Assembly: GCA_023429995.1 (NCBI GenBank)
Contig: JAEZCE010000046.1
Coordinates: forward strand, 1-64,000
Reading direction: 5' to 3'
Length of the DNA: 64,000 bases
DNA from: Bacillota bacterium
GTDB taxonomy: Bacteria > Bacillota > UBA4882 > UBA8346
Shown piece by piece: positions 27,491 through 36,988 of this stretch. A program made the position numbers and the translations under genes. Numbering within the stretch: the stretch's first letter is position 1; every line of letters begins with the position of its first letter. The notes beneath the pieces were generated by a model. The model was not told the origin of the DNA and did no database searches. It saw only the letters and a program-made list of their open reading frames with translations.

Positions 27491-27522
27491 AAGCTCCGGT
27501 CTTATTTGCCGGAGCTTTTTAT
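27491..27522 (+). terminator. Terminator of metNIQ
   Basis: AAGCTCCGG (27491-27499) pairs with CCGGAGCTT (27509-27517) and a T-rich run follows. Confidence 0.9.
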
Positions 27523-27816
27523 TTACTTCATTTAGCTAAAGCCCCGTATAACGTGTATAGTTTCAATCCCAACAATCGAGACTATTATTTGAGGTATGTT
27601 CATAAGGATTTAACATTGTTTTTGTCATATATATGTTATTATTTATTAAAAGCTAACATAATTAATTAGCTTATTTTAGATCTTTAACCTTTTATTTTAT
27701 ATTCTTTGGCTAATCTTTAATTATTTATAATTTGCAGAAATGCAATATGTTATCTTTTTGTCAATTGCTATGTCATACAGTCCTACAGTAATATAAAATG
27801 ACTATAGGAGTTCCGT
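27523..27816. promoter_or_regulatory. Promoter region of the FadR-type regulator and liv operon with two palindromes
   Basis: Very AT-rich and without a gene. AAGCTAA (27650-27656) and TTAGCTT (27666-27672) form an inverted repeat with nine bases between. CCTACAGT and ACTATAGG (27783-27810) form a second, one-mismatch repeat just before the ribosome site. Either could be the operator of the FadR-type protein encoded next. Confidence 0.4.
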
Positions 27817-28503
27817 ATGTTTAAAAATATCAAAATTAATCGGATCAGCGATGAAATCGCTTTCCAAATCAAAGAAATGGTTTTAAAAAATGAGCTTCAG
27901 TCCGGCAATAGACTCCCTACCGAACTGGAACTGGCTGAGATGTTTTCCGTCAGTCGCACCGCTGTCCGTGAAGCTTTATTCAGTCTGGAAGCCCAGGGCC
28001 TTATTGAACGAAAAAAAAGCGGTGGGACCATCATCAAACAGTTCAGCGCCAGTAAAATCTTGGAGTCCATCGTTTTTGCGCCCAAAAGCGATTTGGACAT
28101 GTTTACTGATTTTATGGAAGTCCGCAAAGTGCTGGAAAGTCATATCGTCTCACTTGCCATTGAAAAAAGCCAACCCGGAGATTTTGAACTGATCCAACAA
28201 TCCCTACTCAATTTGGAGTCTGAAATTATTCAAGAAGGAAACGGGGTGGAGTCCGATATTATGTTTCATCTCAGTTTGGCTGCATGCACCCATAACCAGG
28301 TTCTCATCAGTTTAATTAAATCCATCAGCGACATGTTGAGGGTTAGCCGCGAAAAGACTTTGCAATATCCCGGGCGGCTTTTGGAATGCCTAAAAGAACA
28401 CAAGGCAATTTTTATGGCCATTCAGTCCAAGGATACCGCCGAGGCGAAACGGTTAATGATTCACCACCTGGATCAGGCCCTTCACATCGCACATCAAATC
28501 TAA
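27817..28503 (+). CDS. GntR-family regulator, FadR/FCD type
   Basis: The 228-residue protein has a winged helix-turn-helix (about 8-72: GNRLPTELELAEMFSVSRTAVREAL) and an FCD ligand domain (about 85-225), which binds organic acids, often through a metal held by His and Asp. It is 24 bases before the first liv gene on the same strand and probably controls it and itself. Confidence 0.9.
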   Translation: MFKNIKINRISDEIAFQIKEMVLKNELQSGNRLPTELELAEMFSVSRTAVREALFSLEAQGLIERKKSGGTIIKQFSASKILESIVFAPKSDLDMFTDFMEVRKVLESHIVSLAIEKSQPGDFELIQQSLLNLESEIIQEGNGVESDIMFHLSLAACTHNQVLISLIKSISDMLRVSREKTLQYPGRLLECLKEHKAIFMAIQSKDTAEAKRLMIHHLDQALHIAHQI

Positions 28504-28526
28504 TCCAATGAATAAGGGGTAAATTT

Positions 28527-29312
28527 ATGGGAGACTCTCAAACTTTATTACAAGTCAGCGAATTGACCAAACAATTTAAAGGTTTGCTGGCCGTAGACCA
28601 TTACCAACTCAACATTTCCTCCGGGGAAATTGTGGGCCTAATCGGTCCTAACGGCGCCGGCAAAACCACGGTCTTTAATTTACTGACCGGCATATTCCCG
28701 CCCAGTTCTGGAAGGATCCAACTCAAAGGCCATGATATTACCGGATTCCGGCCGGATAGAATCGCCAAAAGGGGTATGGCCCGGACTTTCCAAAACATCC
28801 GATTATTTGGAGAATTGTCGGCCTTACAAAATGTATTAGTGGCAGCGCAAATTCACAAAAAATACCATTTAGGCAGCGCCTTGCTGGGGACCTTCGCATT
28901 CGGGAAAGAAGAAAAAATACTGGTCTCCAAAGCCCAGCGATATTTGGAGGCTTTGGGTATTCTTGATATCGGAAATCAATTGGCGAAAAATCTTCCCTAT
29001 GGTATGCAACGAAAACTGGAGATTGCCAGGGCTTTGGCAACCGAACCCCAACTCTTGTTATTGGATGAACCAGCCGCTGGAATGAATCATCAAGAAAGCG
29101 CGGAGCTAACAGAAAATATCCGTAAATTGCGGGATGAGTTTAATTTGGCAATTATCCTCATCGAACACGACATGCATGTCGTGATGAATCTGTGCCAACG
29201 TTTACAGGTTCTGAGTTACGGCAAAATCATCGCCGAGGGAACACCGGATACCATTAAAAGGAATCCCATCGTTATCGAGGCTTATCTGGGGAGGGCTAAA
29301 ACCAGTGCTTGA
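28527..29312 (+). CDS. livG: Branched-chain amino-acid/amide ABC transporter ATPase, LivG type
   Basis: The 261-residue protein has Walker A (GPNGAGKTT), a signature reading YGMQRKLEIARAL, Walker B (LLLDEPAAGMN) and the LivG C-terminal tail ending in EAYLG. The signature LSGGQ is replaced by LPYGMQ, as is common in LivG. It forms the ATPase dimer with LivF. Its stop overlaps the livF start by eight bases. Confidence 0.92.
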   Translation: MGDSQTLLQVSELTKQFKGLLAVDHYQLNISSGEIVGLIGPNGAGKTTVFNLLTGIFPPSSGRIQLKGHDITGFRPDRIAKRGMARTFQNIRLFGELSALQNVLVAAQIHKKYHLGSALLGTFAFGKEEKILVSKAQRYLEALGILDIGNQLAKNLPYGMQRKLEIARALATEPQLLLLDEPAAGMNHQESAELTENIRKLRDEFNLAIILIEHDMHVVMNLCQRLQVLSYGKIIAEGTPDTIKRNPIVIEAYLGRAKTSA

Positions 29313-30009
29313 ATTGAAAGAACTCGATCTTTTCTATGGCAATATTCAAGCGGTCAGAAATTTATCGCTAAAAGTAAAGCAAGGCGAATTAGTGGCCTTG
29401 CTCGGAGCCAACGGCGCCGGAAAAACCAGTACCCTGCGAGGCATCTCCGGCATGCTTAAGCCTCGCAAAGGCCAAGTTTTCTTTAATGGACAAGATTTAA
29501 CCAAGGTCAGCCCTCATCAGATTGTAGGTTTTGGGTTGGCGCACTGCCCGGAAGGCCGGGGGATTTTCGCCCGTATTAGTGTGCTCGACAATTTAAAAAT
29601 TGGCGCCTACCTTTGTACGGACAAAAAACAAATTCAACGGGATCTGGATTGGGTCTTTACGCTCTTCCCGATTCTGGCCGAACGCAAAACCCAGATAGCA
29701 GGCACACTTTCCGGCGGAGAACAGCAGATGTTGGCTATCGGTCGCTCTCTGATGTCCCGTCCGTCGATGTTGCTCTTTGATGAGCCCTCCCTTGGGCTCG
29801 CTCCCCTTATCATCGAAAAAATTTATACGGTAATCGCCACGTTGAAAAAAGAGGGCAAAACGATTTTACTGGTTGAGCAAAATGCCTACGCCGCGCTGGA
29901 AGTCGCTGACCGGGCTTACGTGCTGGAATCTGGCTCCCTCAAACTTTCCGGTACTACGGCGGAATTGCTCCAAAATGAAGCTGTGAAAAATGCCTATCTT
30001 GGAGGATAA
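29305..30009 (+). CDS. livF: Branched-chain amino-acid/amide ABC transporter ATPase, LivF type
   Basis: The 234-residue protein has Walker A (GANGAGKTS), signature (LSGGEQQMLAIGRSL) and Walker B (LLFDEPSLGLAP), and the LivF ending NAYLGG. It begins with GTG inside the end of livG. It forms the importer ATPase pair with LivG. Confidence 0.92.
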   Translation: MLELKELDLFYGNIQAVRNLSLKVKQGELVALLGANGAGKTSTLRGISGMLKPRKGQVFFNGQDLTKVSPHQIVGFGLAHCPEGRGIFARISVLDNLKIGAYLCTDKKQIQRDLDWVFTLFPILAERKTQIAGTLSGGEQQMLAIGRSLMSRPSMLLFDEPSLGLAPLIIEKIYTVIATLKKEGKTILLVEQNAYAALEVADRAYVLESGSLKLSGTTAELLQNEAVKNAYLGG

Positions 30010-30013
30010 TATT

Positions 30014-30910
30014 ATGAGCCTTGCGTATCTGATTCAAAACACCATCGATGGCCTCAGTCTAGGCAGCATCTATGCATTGATCGCCATCGGCTTTTCCCTA
30101 ACTTTCAGCATTTTAAGGCTGATCAACTTTGCACATGGCGATATCTTAATGATCGGCGCTTATTGCGCTCTTTTTATCATCACCGGAATGCATCTTCCCT
30201 TATGGGCTGCTCTAATTTTAGCAATGGCCTTTGCCGCCCTGTTTGGAATTTTCATTGAACGAATAGCTTACCGTCCCTTGCGAGGCGCCAATGATGTCGC
30301 CGCTTTGATCGCGTCACTGGCAGTCTCGATCATCATCCAAAATACCGGAATCATGACCGTCACCGCTCAACCCCGCAAATTTGAAATCCCGGAAATACTA
30401 ACCGTAATTCATAACTTCGGTAAGATTTCCGTCAGCAATATGACTTTACTCATTATCTCGCTCTCGGTGTTGCTGATGATAGCTTTTTCACTATTCGTCA
30501 CCCATACGAAGATAGGTGTGGCCATGCGCGCTTGTTCCGAAAACATCGGCGTGGCCCAGTTAATGGGAATCGATATCAACCGGGTTATTGCGGTTACTTT
30601 TGCCTTGGGTTCGGGAATGGCTGCAGTCTCCGGAATTATGCTGGCTGGACAGTATGGACGGATTGAGCCGTTAATGGGTTTCATCCCTGGATTAAAAGCC
30701 TTTGTAGCCGCTGTAATCGGAGGCATCGGCAGTGTCTCCGGGGCTGCTTTGGGAGGCTTTATTCTGGGACTATCGGAAATTTTGCTGGTGGCCCTCTTGC
30801 CTCCCTCTTACTCCGGTTATCGGGATGCCTTTGTTTTCATCCTGTTGATTCTGGTTTTGCTTTTTAAACCGTCCGGCTTACTCGGACAAGCCGAAGGGAG
30901 AAAAGTATGA
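30014..30910 (+). CDS. livH: Branched-chain amino-acid/amide permease, LivH type
   Basis: The 298-residue protein has about eight helices and the LivH N-terminus (DGLSLGSIYALIAIG). GGAGG within the end of livF precedes the ATG at 30014; an earlier in-frame start at 29990 lies within livF and is less likely. Its stop overlaps the livM start by four bases. Confidence 0.92.
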   Translation: MSLAYLIQNTIDGLSLGSIYALIAIGFSLTFSILRLINFAHGDILMIGAYCALFIITGMHLPLWAALILAMAFAALFGIFIERIAYRPLRGANDVAALIASLAVSIIIQNTGIMTVTAQPRKFEIPEILTVIHNFGKISVSNMTLLIISLSVLLMIAFSLFVTHTKIGVAMRACSENIGVAQLMGIDINRVIAVTFALGSGMAAVSGIMLAGQYGRIEPLMGFIPGLKAFVAAVIGGIGSVSGAALGGFILGLSEILLVALLPPSYSGYRDAFVFILLILVLLFKPSGLLGQAEGRKV

Positions 30911-31956
30911 TGAACATCAAAACCGCCAAACTCTTGACCATATCTTTTCTTATCTTGTTCACAGGAGCGCTTTATCTCTTAAACCGCTTGTTATCCCCTT
31001 ACCACATGCAGATCATTAACTTGATCGGCATCAACATCATATTAGTCGTCAGTTTAAATCTCACCAATGGTTTTTGTGGAATTTTTTCTTTGGGGCATGC
31101 GGGATTTATGGCGGTCGGAGCCTATGTCACCGCCATTTTAACCATACCAGCGGTAAAAAAGGGGGTTCTTTTACCCCAGCTTCCCGCATGGCTTGCCTCA
31201 TTAGAACTTCCTTTCATACTGGCTATACTCCTCGGAGGGCTGGCGGCTTCTCTCTGCGCCTTGGTAATCGGTTATCCGGTGCTTCGTCTCCGCGGCCATT
31301 ACTTAAGCGTGGCAACTTTAGGTTTTCTGGTTATCATCCAAGTCTTCATCACGCAGATGGATGGCTTGACCCGGGGAGCCCGGGGCCTCAACGGTTTAGA
31401 ATCTTATACCAATGTTTGGTGGATCTGGTTTGGAGTGATTTTAACCATTTACGGAGTTGCTAAAGTGATTCATTCCGCTTACGGCCGGGGTATGATTGCC
31501 ATTAAAGAGGATGAACTGGCAGCTGAATGCCTGGGTGTCAATTTAACCGGCCACAAATTATTGGCTTTTTGCCTGAGCGCATTTTTCGCCGGTATCGGCG
31601 GGGCGTTGTGGGGCCACCTAATCACCGTGATTACTCCGGGGTCTTTCTCGTATAGTCAAACGTTCAATTTAGTCGTTATGTCGGTGGTGGGCGGCATGAG
31701 CAGCATAACCGGGGGTGTGGTTGGCGCCCTGGTAATGACATTAGTGCCGGAACTTTTGCGCAATCTTGAATCAGGAATCACGCTTTGGGGCATTAGCTTA
31801 CCGCCGCTATACGGTTTAAGCCAGATTATTCTCGCAGTCGCCCTAATTCTGGTCATACTGTTCCGCCCTAACGGCTTATTAGGCCGCTGGGAATTTTCCT
31901 GGACCAAATTTCATTTCAAAACCAAACTCCGCAAAGGTGGTGGTTACTCTCATTAA
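30907..31956 (+). CDS. livM: Branched-chain amino-acid/amide permease, LivM type
   Basis: The 349-residue protein has eight to ten helices with the LivM stretches FCGIFSLGHAGFMAVGAY and LRLRGHYLSVATLGF. It pairs with LivH to form the channel. It starts within the livH stop (ATGA). Confidence 0.92.
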   Translation: MMNIKTAKLLTISFLILFTGALYLLNRLLSPYHMQIINLIGINIILVVSLNLTNGFCGIFSLGHAGFMAVGAYVTAILTIPAVKKGVLLPQLPAWLASLELPFILAILLGGLAASLCALVIGYPVLRLRGHYLSVATLGFLVIIQVFITQMDGLTRGARGLNGLESYTNVWWIWFGVILTIYGVAKVIHSAYGRGMIAIKEDELAAECLGVNLTGHKLLAFCLSAFFAGIGGALWGHLITVITPGSFSYSQTFNLVVMSVVGGMSSITGGVVGALVMTLVPELLRNLESGITLWGISLPPLYGLSQIILAVALILVILFRPNGLLGRWEFSWTKFHFKTKLRKGGGYSH

Positions 31957-32012
31957 ATTAAACTAACTTGGTATTATCTCAATCATATCAAAATTTAATG
32001 GAGGCATTTACG

Positions 32013-33161
32013 ATGAAAAAATTTCTTGTACCGTTCCTCATGATCATGCTATTATTCACCTGCAACATCTTTGCTGCGACCGCACCGATAAAAATCGGCG
32101 CAATTTATAACCTAACCGGCGACCAATCTTCCCTTGATGCTCCGTCGCTAAATGGTTTTAAACTGGCTGCCAAAGAGATTAACGCTGCCGGCGGAGTGTT
32201 GGGACGAAAAATCCAAGTTGTCAGTCTTGATGGAAAAACCGATCAATCCATTTCCACCAATGCTGCTTTAAAATTGGTCAATGTTGAAAAAGTCGCGGCA
32301 ATCGCCGGCTTCAGCGATTCCAACTATGCGCTTGCCGCCGGTCCTATTGCTCAGAAAGCCAAAATTCCTTTCATTACTTCCGGCGCAACCCTGCCTTCCA
32401 TGCCGGACCAAGTGGGCGACTATTTCTTTATGACGCCTTATGGCGATAATACTCAAGCCTATGTTGGCGCCGAATTCGCCAGTAAAGATTTGAAAGCGAA
32501 AACCGCATATGTACTAAAGGATACTGCCATGGACTTCACCGTCAATTTAGCAGCCTACTTTGTAGAACGTTTCAAAAAAATCAACGGGAAAGACGCTATT
32601 GTTTTAGAAGATAACTTCAAAACCGGCGACCAAGACTTTTCGGCCCAAGTCAACCGGTTAAAAGCTCTGGCTAAAAAGCCGGATTTGCTCTATATTTCTT
32701 CAGGTCCTTCCGAATGCGGCATCATTGTGAAACAAATCCGCGCTGCCGGAATCAATACTCCAGTCATCAGCGGTGACGGTTTTGATACCCCCTTGCTAAC
32801 CGAATTAGGCGGCAAAGGCGCCAATATTGAAACTTACTTCACCACCCATGCCAGCTTGACCAGCGAAGAACCGAAAGTCAAAAAGTTCGTTCAAGCCTAT
32901 AAAAACGAATTTAAATCCGATCCGGAGAATGCTTTTGCAGCTCTAGGCTATGATACCATGTATTTGATTGTTGATGCCGTCAAACGGGCCAAATCCGTCA
33001 ATCCCACGGCCATCCGTAATGCTTTGGCCAAAACCTCCAATTTCAAAGCAGTTACCGGAACCATCACGTATCCGGAAAACTCGCGAGTCCCTTTGAAATC
33101 AGTCGCTGTCTTAAAGGTTGTTGACGGCCAGTTCAAATTCGTGAAATCAGTGACTCCATAA
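32013..33161 (+). CDS. livJ: Branched-chain amino-acid/amide binding protein, LivJ/LivK type
   Basis: The 382-residue protein has a signal peptide cleaved near FAATAP and a type I periplasmic-binding fold (KIGAIYNLTGDQSSLD, AAKEINAAGGVLGRKIQ). Its ligand may be a branched-chain amino acid, an amide or a related compound; the neighbouring creatininase favours an amide or cyclic amide. GGAGG precedes the ATG at 32013. A terminator hairpin follows the stop. Confidence 0.9.
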   Translation: MKKFLVPFLMIMLLFTCNIFAATAPIKIGAIYNLTGDQSSLDAPSLNGFKLAAKEINAAGGVLGRKIQVVSLDGKTDQSISTNAALKLVNVEKVAAIAGFSDSNYALAAGPIAQKAKIPFITSGATLPSMPDQVGDYFFMTPYGDNTQAYVGAEFASKDLKAKTAYVLKDTAMDFTVNLAAYFVERFKKINGKDAIVLEDNFKTGDQDFSAQVNRLKALAKKPDLLYISSGPSECGIIVKQIRAAGINTPVISGDGFDTPLLTELGGKGANIETYFTTHASLTSEEPKVKKFVQAYKNEFKSDPENAFAALGYDTMYLIVDAVKRAKSVNPTAIRNALAKTSNFKAVTGTITYPENSRVPLKSVAVLKVVDGQFKFVKSVTP

Positions 33162-33184
33162 TCGAGTCTCTATATGAAATGCCA

Positions 33185-33215
33185 GGGCTACCGGGAGATA
33201 TCCCGGAGCCCTTTT
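33185..33215 (+). terminator. Strong hairpin between livJ and the creatininase gene
   Basis: GGGCT-A-CCGGG (33185-33195) pairs with CCCGG-AGCCC (33202-33211), followed by TTTTC. It should stop most but perhaps not all transcripts; no separate promoter is obvious for the following gene, so read-through may set its dose. Confidence 0.75.
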
Positions 33216-33248
33216 CATCATTTTATTATTGGTAAAGGAGGTTTTATC

Positions 33249-34016
33249 ATGAGTTTACTGCAAAAAATGACCGGTCACCAATACAAGGACGGTCCTAAAT
33301 TCGATAAAGCGATTATCGCAGTGGGTTCCTGTGAAAATCACGGTTCCCATCTTCCGTTCGGGACGGATACCTTTGTCTCTTCGATGCTGGCCGAGAAAGT
33401 GGCCGAACAAATCGACGGTTTGCTGGTTTTACCTCCCGTTAATGTCGGAATGAGTCAACATTACGCTCATTTTCCTTTCAGTCTGACCTTACAGCCGGAA
33501 ACTTTAATTGCTGTTTTAAAAGATATTCTGGAGAGCACCGTCAAAAACGGCATTGAAAAGATCTTCATCATGAACGGGCACGATGGCAATATCGCCCCCA
33601 TTGAGATTGCCGCCCGTGCCATTAAATTGGCCCATCCCAATGTAAAAATCGCAACTCTGGACGCCTGGTGGGTTACAGCCGGTAAACTATTACCCGCCGA
33701 TACCTTTGAGGTATGGAATGGACTCGGCCACGCCGGAGAAGGCGAAACTTCTATCGGGCTTGCTCTTTTCCCGGAATTGATCGAGATGGAATATGCCAAA
33801 GGCGTAGTGCCGGTTCTACCGGAACATGTGGAAATCAAATGGAACTTTGCCGAACTCACCAATACCGGTGCAACCGGCGACCCAAGCAAAGCTACTGTCG
33901 CCAAAGGCCAAAAAATGGTTGAGGTGTTGGTAAAAGAAGTCGTCCGCTTCTTCCGAGAAATGGACGACAAGGATTGGAAATACTCCTCGAAAGAGTCGGC
34001 ATTACCTCAAAAATAA
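33249..34016 (+). CDS. Creatininase-family amidohydrolase
   Basis: The 255-residue protein has the metal-binding set of the family: GSCENHGSHLPFGTD (Glu, His and Asp ligands), FIMNGHDGN and GHAGEGETS. The family includes creatinine amidohydrolase, MftE and other cyclic-amide or peptide hydrolases that use two metal ions. AAAGGAGG seven bases before the ATG at 33249 sets the start. Placement after the liv genes suggests it hydrolyses the imported compound in the cytoplasm. Confidence 0.88.
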   Translation: MSLLQKMTGHQYKDGPKFDKAIIAVGSCENHGSHLPFGTDTFVSSMLAEKVAEQIDGLLVLPPVNVGMSQHYAHFPFSLTLQPETLIAVLKDILESTVKNGIEKIFIMNGHDGNIAPIEIAARAIKLAHPNVKIATLDAWWVTAGKLLPADTFEVWNGLGHAGEGETSIGLALFPELIEMEYAKGVVPVLPEHVEIKWNFAELTNTGATGDPSKATVAKGQKMVEVLVKEVVRFFREMDDKDWKYSSKESALPQK

Positions 34017-34101
34017 GATTGTATGGTTTAAAGATAGGAATTTTCTCCTCCGTCATTTGCTTTTATTCCCGAAAATTCCCGCCCAAAAAAGCCGGAAATA
34101 A

Positions 34102-34136
34102 AATAAGGGGCCATTTCTTAGGATGGTCCCTTATTC
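34102..34136. terminator. Two-way terminator between convergent genes
   Basis: AATAAGGGGCCA (34102-34113) pairs with TGG.CCCTTATT (34123-34135), one bulge. The arms are flanked by A and T runs so it can serve both the creatininase gene and the TctC-type gene. Confidence 0.75.
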
Positions 34137-34155
34137 TTTATTGATGATTCTTAAA

Positions 34156-35109
34156 TTATTGGGCGCTCTGTTTCAACTGTTCCATAAACCCGGAATAATA
34201 TTTCTTTTTTTCGTTGATAAATTTTTTGGAAGCCGCAATTCCATAATCCTCTACTTTAAAGCCTAATTTCTCCATTTCCTGTCTGAATTCAGGGGTGTGG
34301 TTAATTTTACTGAAAGCGTCCTCTAAAACTTTCATAACTTTCATCGGAGTCCCCGGAGGAACGGCAATACCCCGGTAAGTACCTTCGACAATATTATAGC
34401 CTTGTTCTTTAAAAGTAGGAACATTTGGAAAACTACTTACCCGCTTTGCTGATTGAACTGCCAATGCCCTTACTTTATTTCCATAACTCACCGCCATTGT
34501 AGGAGAAGTCATTAAAGCCAAAACACTATGGCCCAACAAAGCTGGTAAAGCTGTCCCGGAACCAGGATAATTCAAATATGTAACTTTAGTTTTTGCCGCT
34601 TTCTCCAATTCAATAACGCCCAAATAATTGGCGGTATTAATACCGCTGCCGCCGATTGTAACCACAGAAGGATTGGCCTTAGCGTATTTAACCAAATCCT
34701 TTAAACTGCGAAAAGGGCTATCCTGTGCAACAATAAGTATATTGGGAGTACTGTTGAAAATATAAACCATATTAATATCTTCCGTTTTAAACCCAATATT
34801 GGGTTTTTCAATCGGTTGAATGATGATATGGGGCAAATTACAAACAGTGAGATTGTAACCATCCGGCTGACTCTTGACCAATTCCGCCCAAGCGGTCGCT
34901 CCCCCGGCTCCCGGTTTAAAAACAATATTGACGGTCTGTCCCAAAAGGGTCGTTAATTGTGTTTGTTGCAATTTAGCGGCAAAATCGGATTCTCCACCCG
35001 CAGTAAACGGGATAATATAATTAATTGATTTTTCCGGGTACCCGGCTGCTAAGCATGGTACGACGAAACATAAACAAAGAAAAGCAACAACTAAAATTTT
35101 TCGCATCAT
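34156..35109 (-). CDS. TctC/Bug-family solute-binding protein (orphan)
   Basis: The 317-residue protein has a signal peptide (cleavage near CLAA-GYPE) and a Bug/TctC fold (INYIIPFTAGGESDFAAKL, PGAGGATAWAELVK, DGYNL). Such proteins bind carboxylates or other small acids for tripartite tricarboxylate transporters. The membrane parts TctA and TctB are absent here. It lies directly after a chemoreceptor gene on the same strand (148 bases), so a role in ligand sensing rather than uptake is possible. Confidence 0.88.
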   Translation of the reverse strand: MMRKILVVAFLCLCFVVPCLAAGYPEKSINYIIPFTAGGESDFAAKLQQTQLTTLLGQTVNIVFKPGAGGATAWAELVKSQPDGYNLTVCNLPHIIIQPIEKPNIGFKTEDINMVYIFNSTPNILIVAQDSPFRSLKDLVKYAKANPSVVTIGGSGINTANYLGVIELEKAAKTKVTYLNYPGSGTALPALLGHSVLALMTSPTMAVSYGNKVRALAVQSAKRVSSFPNVPTFKEQGYNIVEGTYRGIAVPPGTPMKVMKVLEDAFSKINHTPEFRQEMEKLGFKVEDYGIAASKKFINEKKKYYSGFMEQLKQSAQ

Positions 35110-35257
35110 CGAACTCTCCTTTAAAATCCTGTGATAATTTTTTCAAGTATTTTGCCCTGCAAATTTAGGTTTTCCCCCAACACCTCCTTCAACAAAATAA
35201 CTCCGCAAAATGCTAGGTTCAAAAATTAGCATCCTATAACATCCCACCCGTAAAGCT

Positions 35258-36961
35258 TTATCGACCATGGCCAATTTTAAAAGAAGCTACCGATTTACGT
35301 AAATCATCTGCAATATCATTTAAATTATCGGCAAGTGCCGCAACTTCTTCAACAGCAGCGCTTTGTTCTTCGGTAGTCGCCGAAATTTCCTCGGTGCTGG
35401 CCATACTTTCTTCGCTAATTGCCGCGATGGCACTGATGGCATCAATAACATTCTGATTCCGGGCAACCATTTTTTTTGCCGTTTCCGCCACTTCTTCTAT
35501 TTGGTCCTTATTGGAAATCAGTAATTTAAAAATATCCGACAAAGTTACATTAGACTTTGCTATCAGGTCTTTTCCCACCTGGGAATGTTCAATTCCTTCT
35601 TGCATTACGGCTACGGCTTGTTCAATCTTAAGTTTCATTTCGGAAATAATCGTAGCAATGTCATTGGCTGCTTGTTTAGACTGTTCGGCCAATTTGCCGG
35701 TTTCTTGCGCAACAACGGCAAAACCTTTACCATGTTCTCCAGCCCGTGCCGCCTCAATTGCCGCATTTAAAGCCAACAAAGTTGTCTGGTCGGCAATCGT
35801 CGTAATGGCTGAAGATATATCACTAATCCTAACAGAGGCTTTGTTCAATTCATCAACAGAATCCGCCGCCTGTTGAGCGGTACTAAAAACTTGATTAATA
35901 ATATTGACGATATCGTTATTTGTTTTTTGCCCTAGTTGAGCCGATTCGGTTACTTTCTCCGATCCTGCCGCCATTTCTTGATTATCCTTCGAAACTTTCA
36001 TGACCAAATCAGAAAGCAAGTGGGCGCCCTGAGCGATTTGGGAAATCTGATTCGTTTGCTCACTTGCGCCGGCCGCCAATTGTTCCATAACTTGCGCCAC
36101 TTGGTTGGCTGAGTCTCCGGTTTCCGAAGAAGCCTTTTTTAATTCCTGACTCGCTGAAAGCAGAGACTCGGATTGAAAATTAATCTTTTTTACCAATTCT
36201 CGCAAACTGTTGATAGCTTGATTCAATCCTTCAACAACTCCAACAACTTCCGGGCAACCATAGTGATCAATGCTTTGGGTCAAATCTCCCAAAGCCAAAG
36301 CTTTCGAAGCAAATAAAATATTTTTAAGCGGGTTGGTGATCGAACGCGAAATTAATAGCCCCAGAAAAAAGGCGATGAATCCGCTTATAACCAGAATGAA
36401 AAGGGTAATCATTTTAGCCGATTCGGAAAACTGTTTGTTCTTGGTAAAAGTCTCTAAACTCAAATCCATTAATTTTTTTTGAATGCGGTTTAACGGACCG
36501 TTACAGGCCTCCAGCTGTTCCCGAAAAGTGGCAAAATTAACTTGACTAGCTGGTGACTGACAAATCTCCTGAGCAGTTTGGTAATGATTCAAAATAATCT
36601 CGGTAGACTTTTTATCAATTCCGTTAAAATAATCAATGGTTGGTTCTGTATCATCGGGGAATGCTTGGGAAAGATCAGCTTGTCCGGAAATAGCCAGTTG
36701 ATAATTATTTTGTGCTTGCGCAAAATAAACACGAATATTGGAGAGGTTCGATAATAAATTATTGCTGTTTACAAACGAAACATAAGTGGACTGTTGCATC
36801 GTATTAATAATAGCGACGCTGGAAAATCCCAGGATGATTAAAAAAACGATCATTACCAAAACGATTGCTTGAATCTGATAAAAAATTTTAAGCCTTGAAA
36901 AATTGAAAAAATGAATTTTTTCCGATAAAAACTTAATAAAACCAAGGAATCGCTGTTTCAA
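35258..36961 (-). CDS. Methyl-accepting chemotaxis protein
   Basis: The protein has a membrane helix near 30-55, a four-helix-bundle-type sensor (about 60-180), a second membrane helix (about 190-210), a HAMP domain (about 212-265) and a long coiled coil with the signalling tip (TTLLALNAAIEAARAGEHGKGFAVVA). It would steer the chemotaxis kinase CheA. GGAGGAG at 36968-36974 with a six-base gap supports the TTG at 36961 (567 residues). Upstream GTG (36988) and ATG (36976) starts in the same frame have no ribosome site. No other che or flagellar gene is in the window. Confidence 0.9.
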   Translation of the reverse strand: MKQRFLGFIKFLSEKIHFFNFSRLKIFYQIQAIVLVMIVFLIILGFSSVAIINTMQQSTYVSFVNSNNLLSNLSNIRVYFAQAQNNYQLAISGQADLSQAFPDDTEPTIDYFNGIDKKSTEIILNHYQTAQEICQSPASQVNFATFREQLEACNGPLNRIQKKLMDLSLETFTKNKQFSESAKMITLFILVISGFIAFFLGLLISRSITNPLKNILFASKALALGDLTQSIDHYGCPEVVGVVEGLNQAINSLRELVKKINFQSESLLSASQELKKASSETGDSANQVAQVMEQLAAGASEQTNQISQIAQGAHLLSDLVMKVSKDNQEMAAGSEKVTESAQLGQKTNNDIVNIINQVFSTAQQAADSVDELNKASVRISDISSAITTIADQTTLLALNAAIEAARAGEHGKGFAVVAQETGKLAEQSKQAANDIATIISEMKLKIEQAVAVMQEGIEHSQVGKDLIAKSNVTLSDIFKLLISNKDQIEEVAETAKKMVARNQNVIDAISAIAAISEESMASTEEISATTEEQSAAVEEVAALADNLNDIADDLRKSVASFKIGHGR

Positions 36962-36988
36962 TAATTTCTCCTCCATTTTTGTCGCCAC

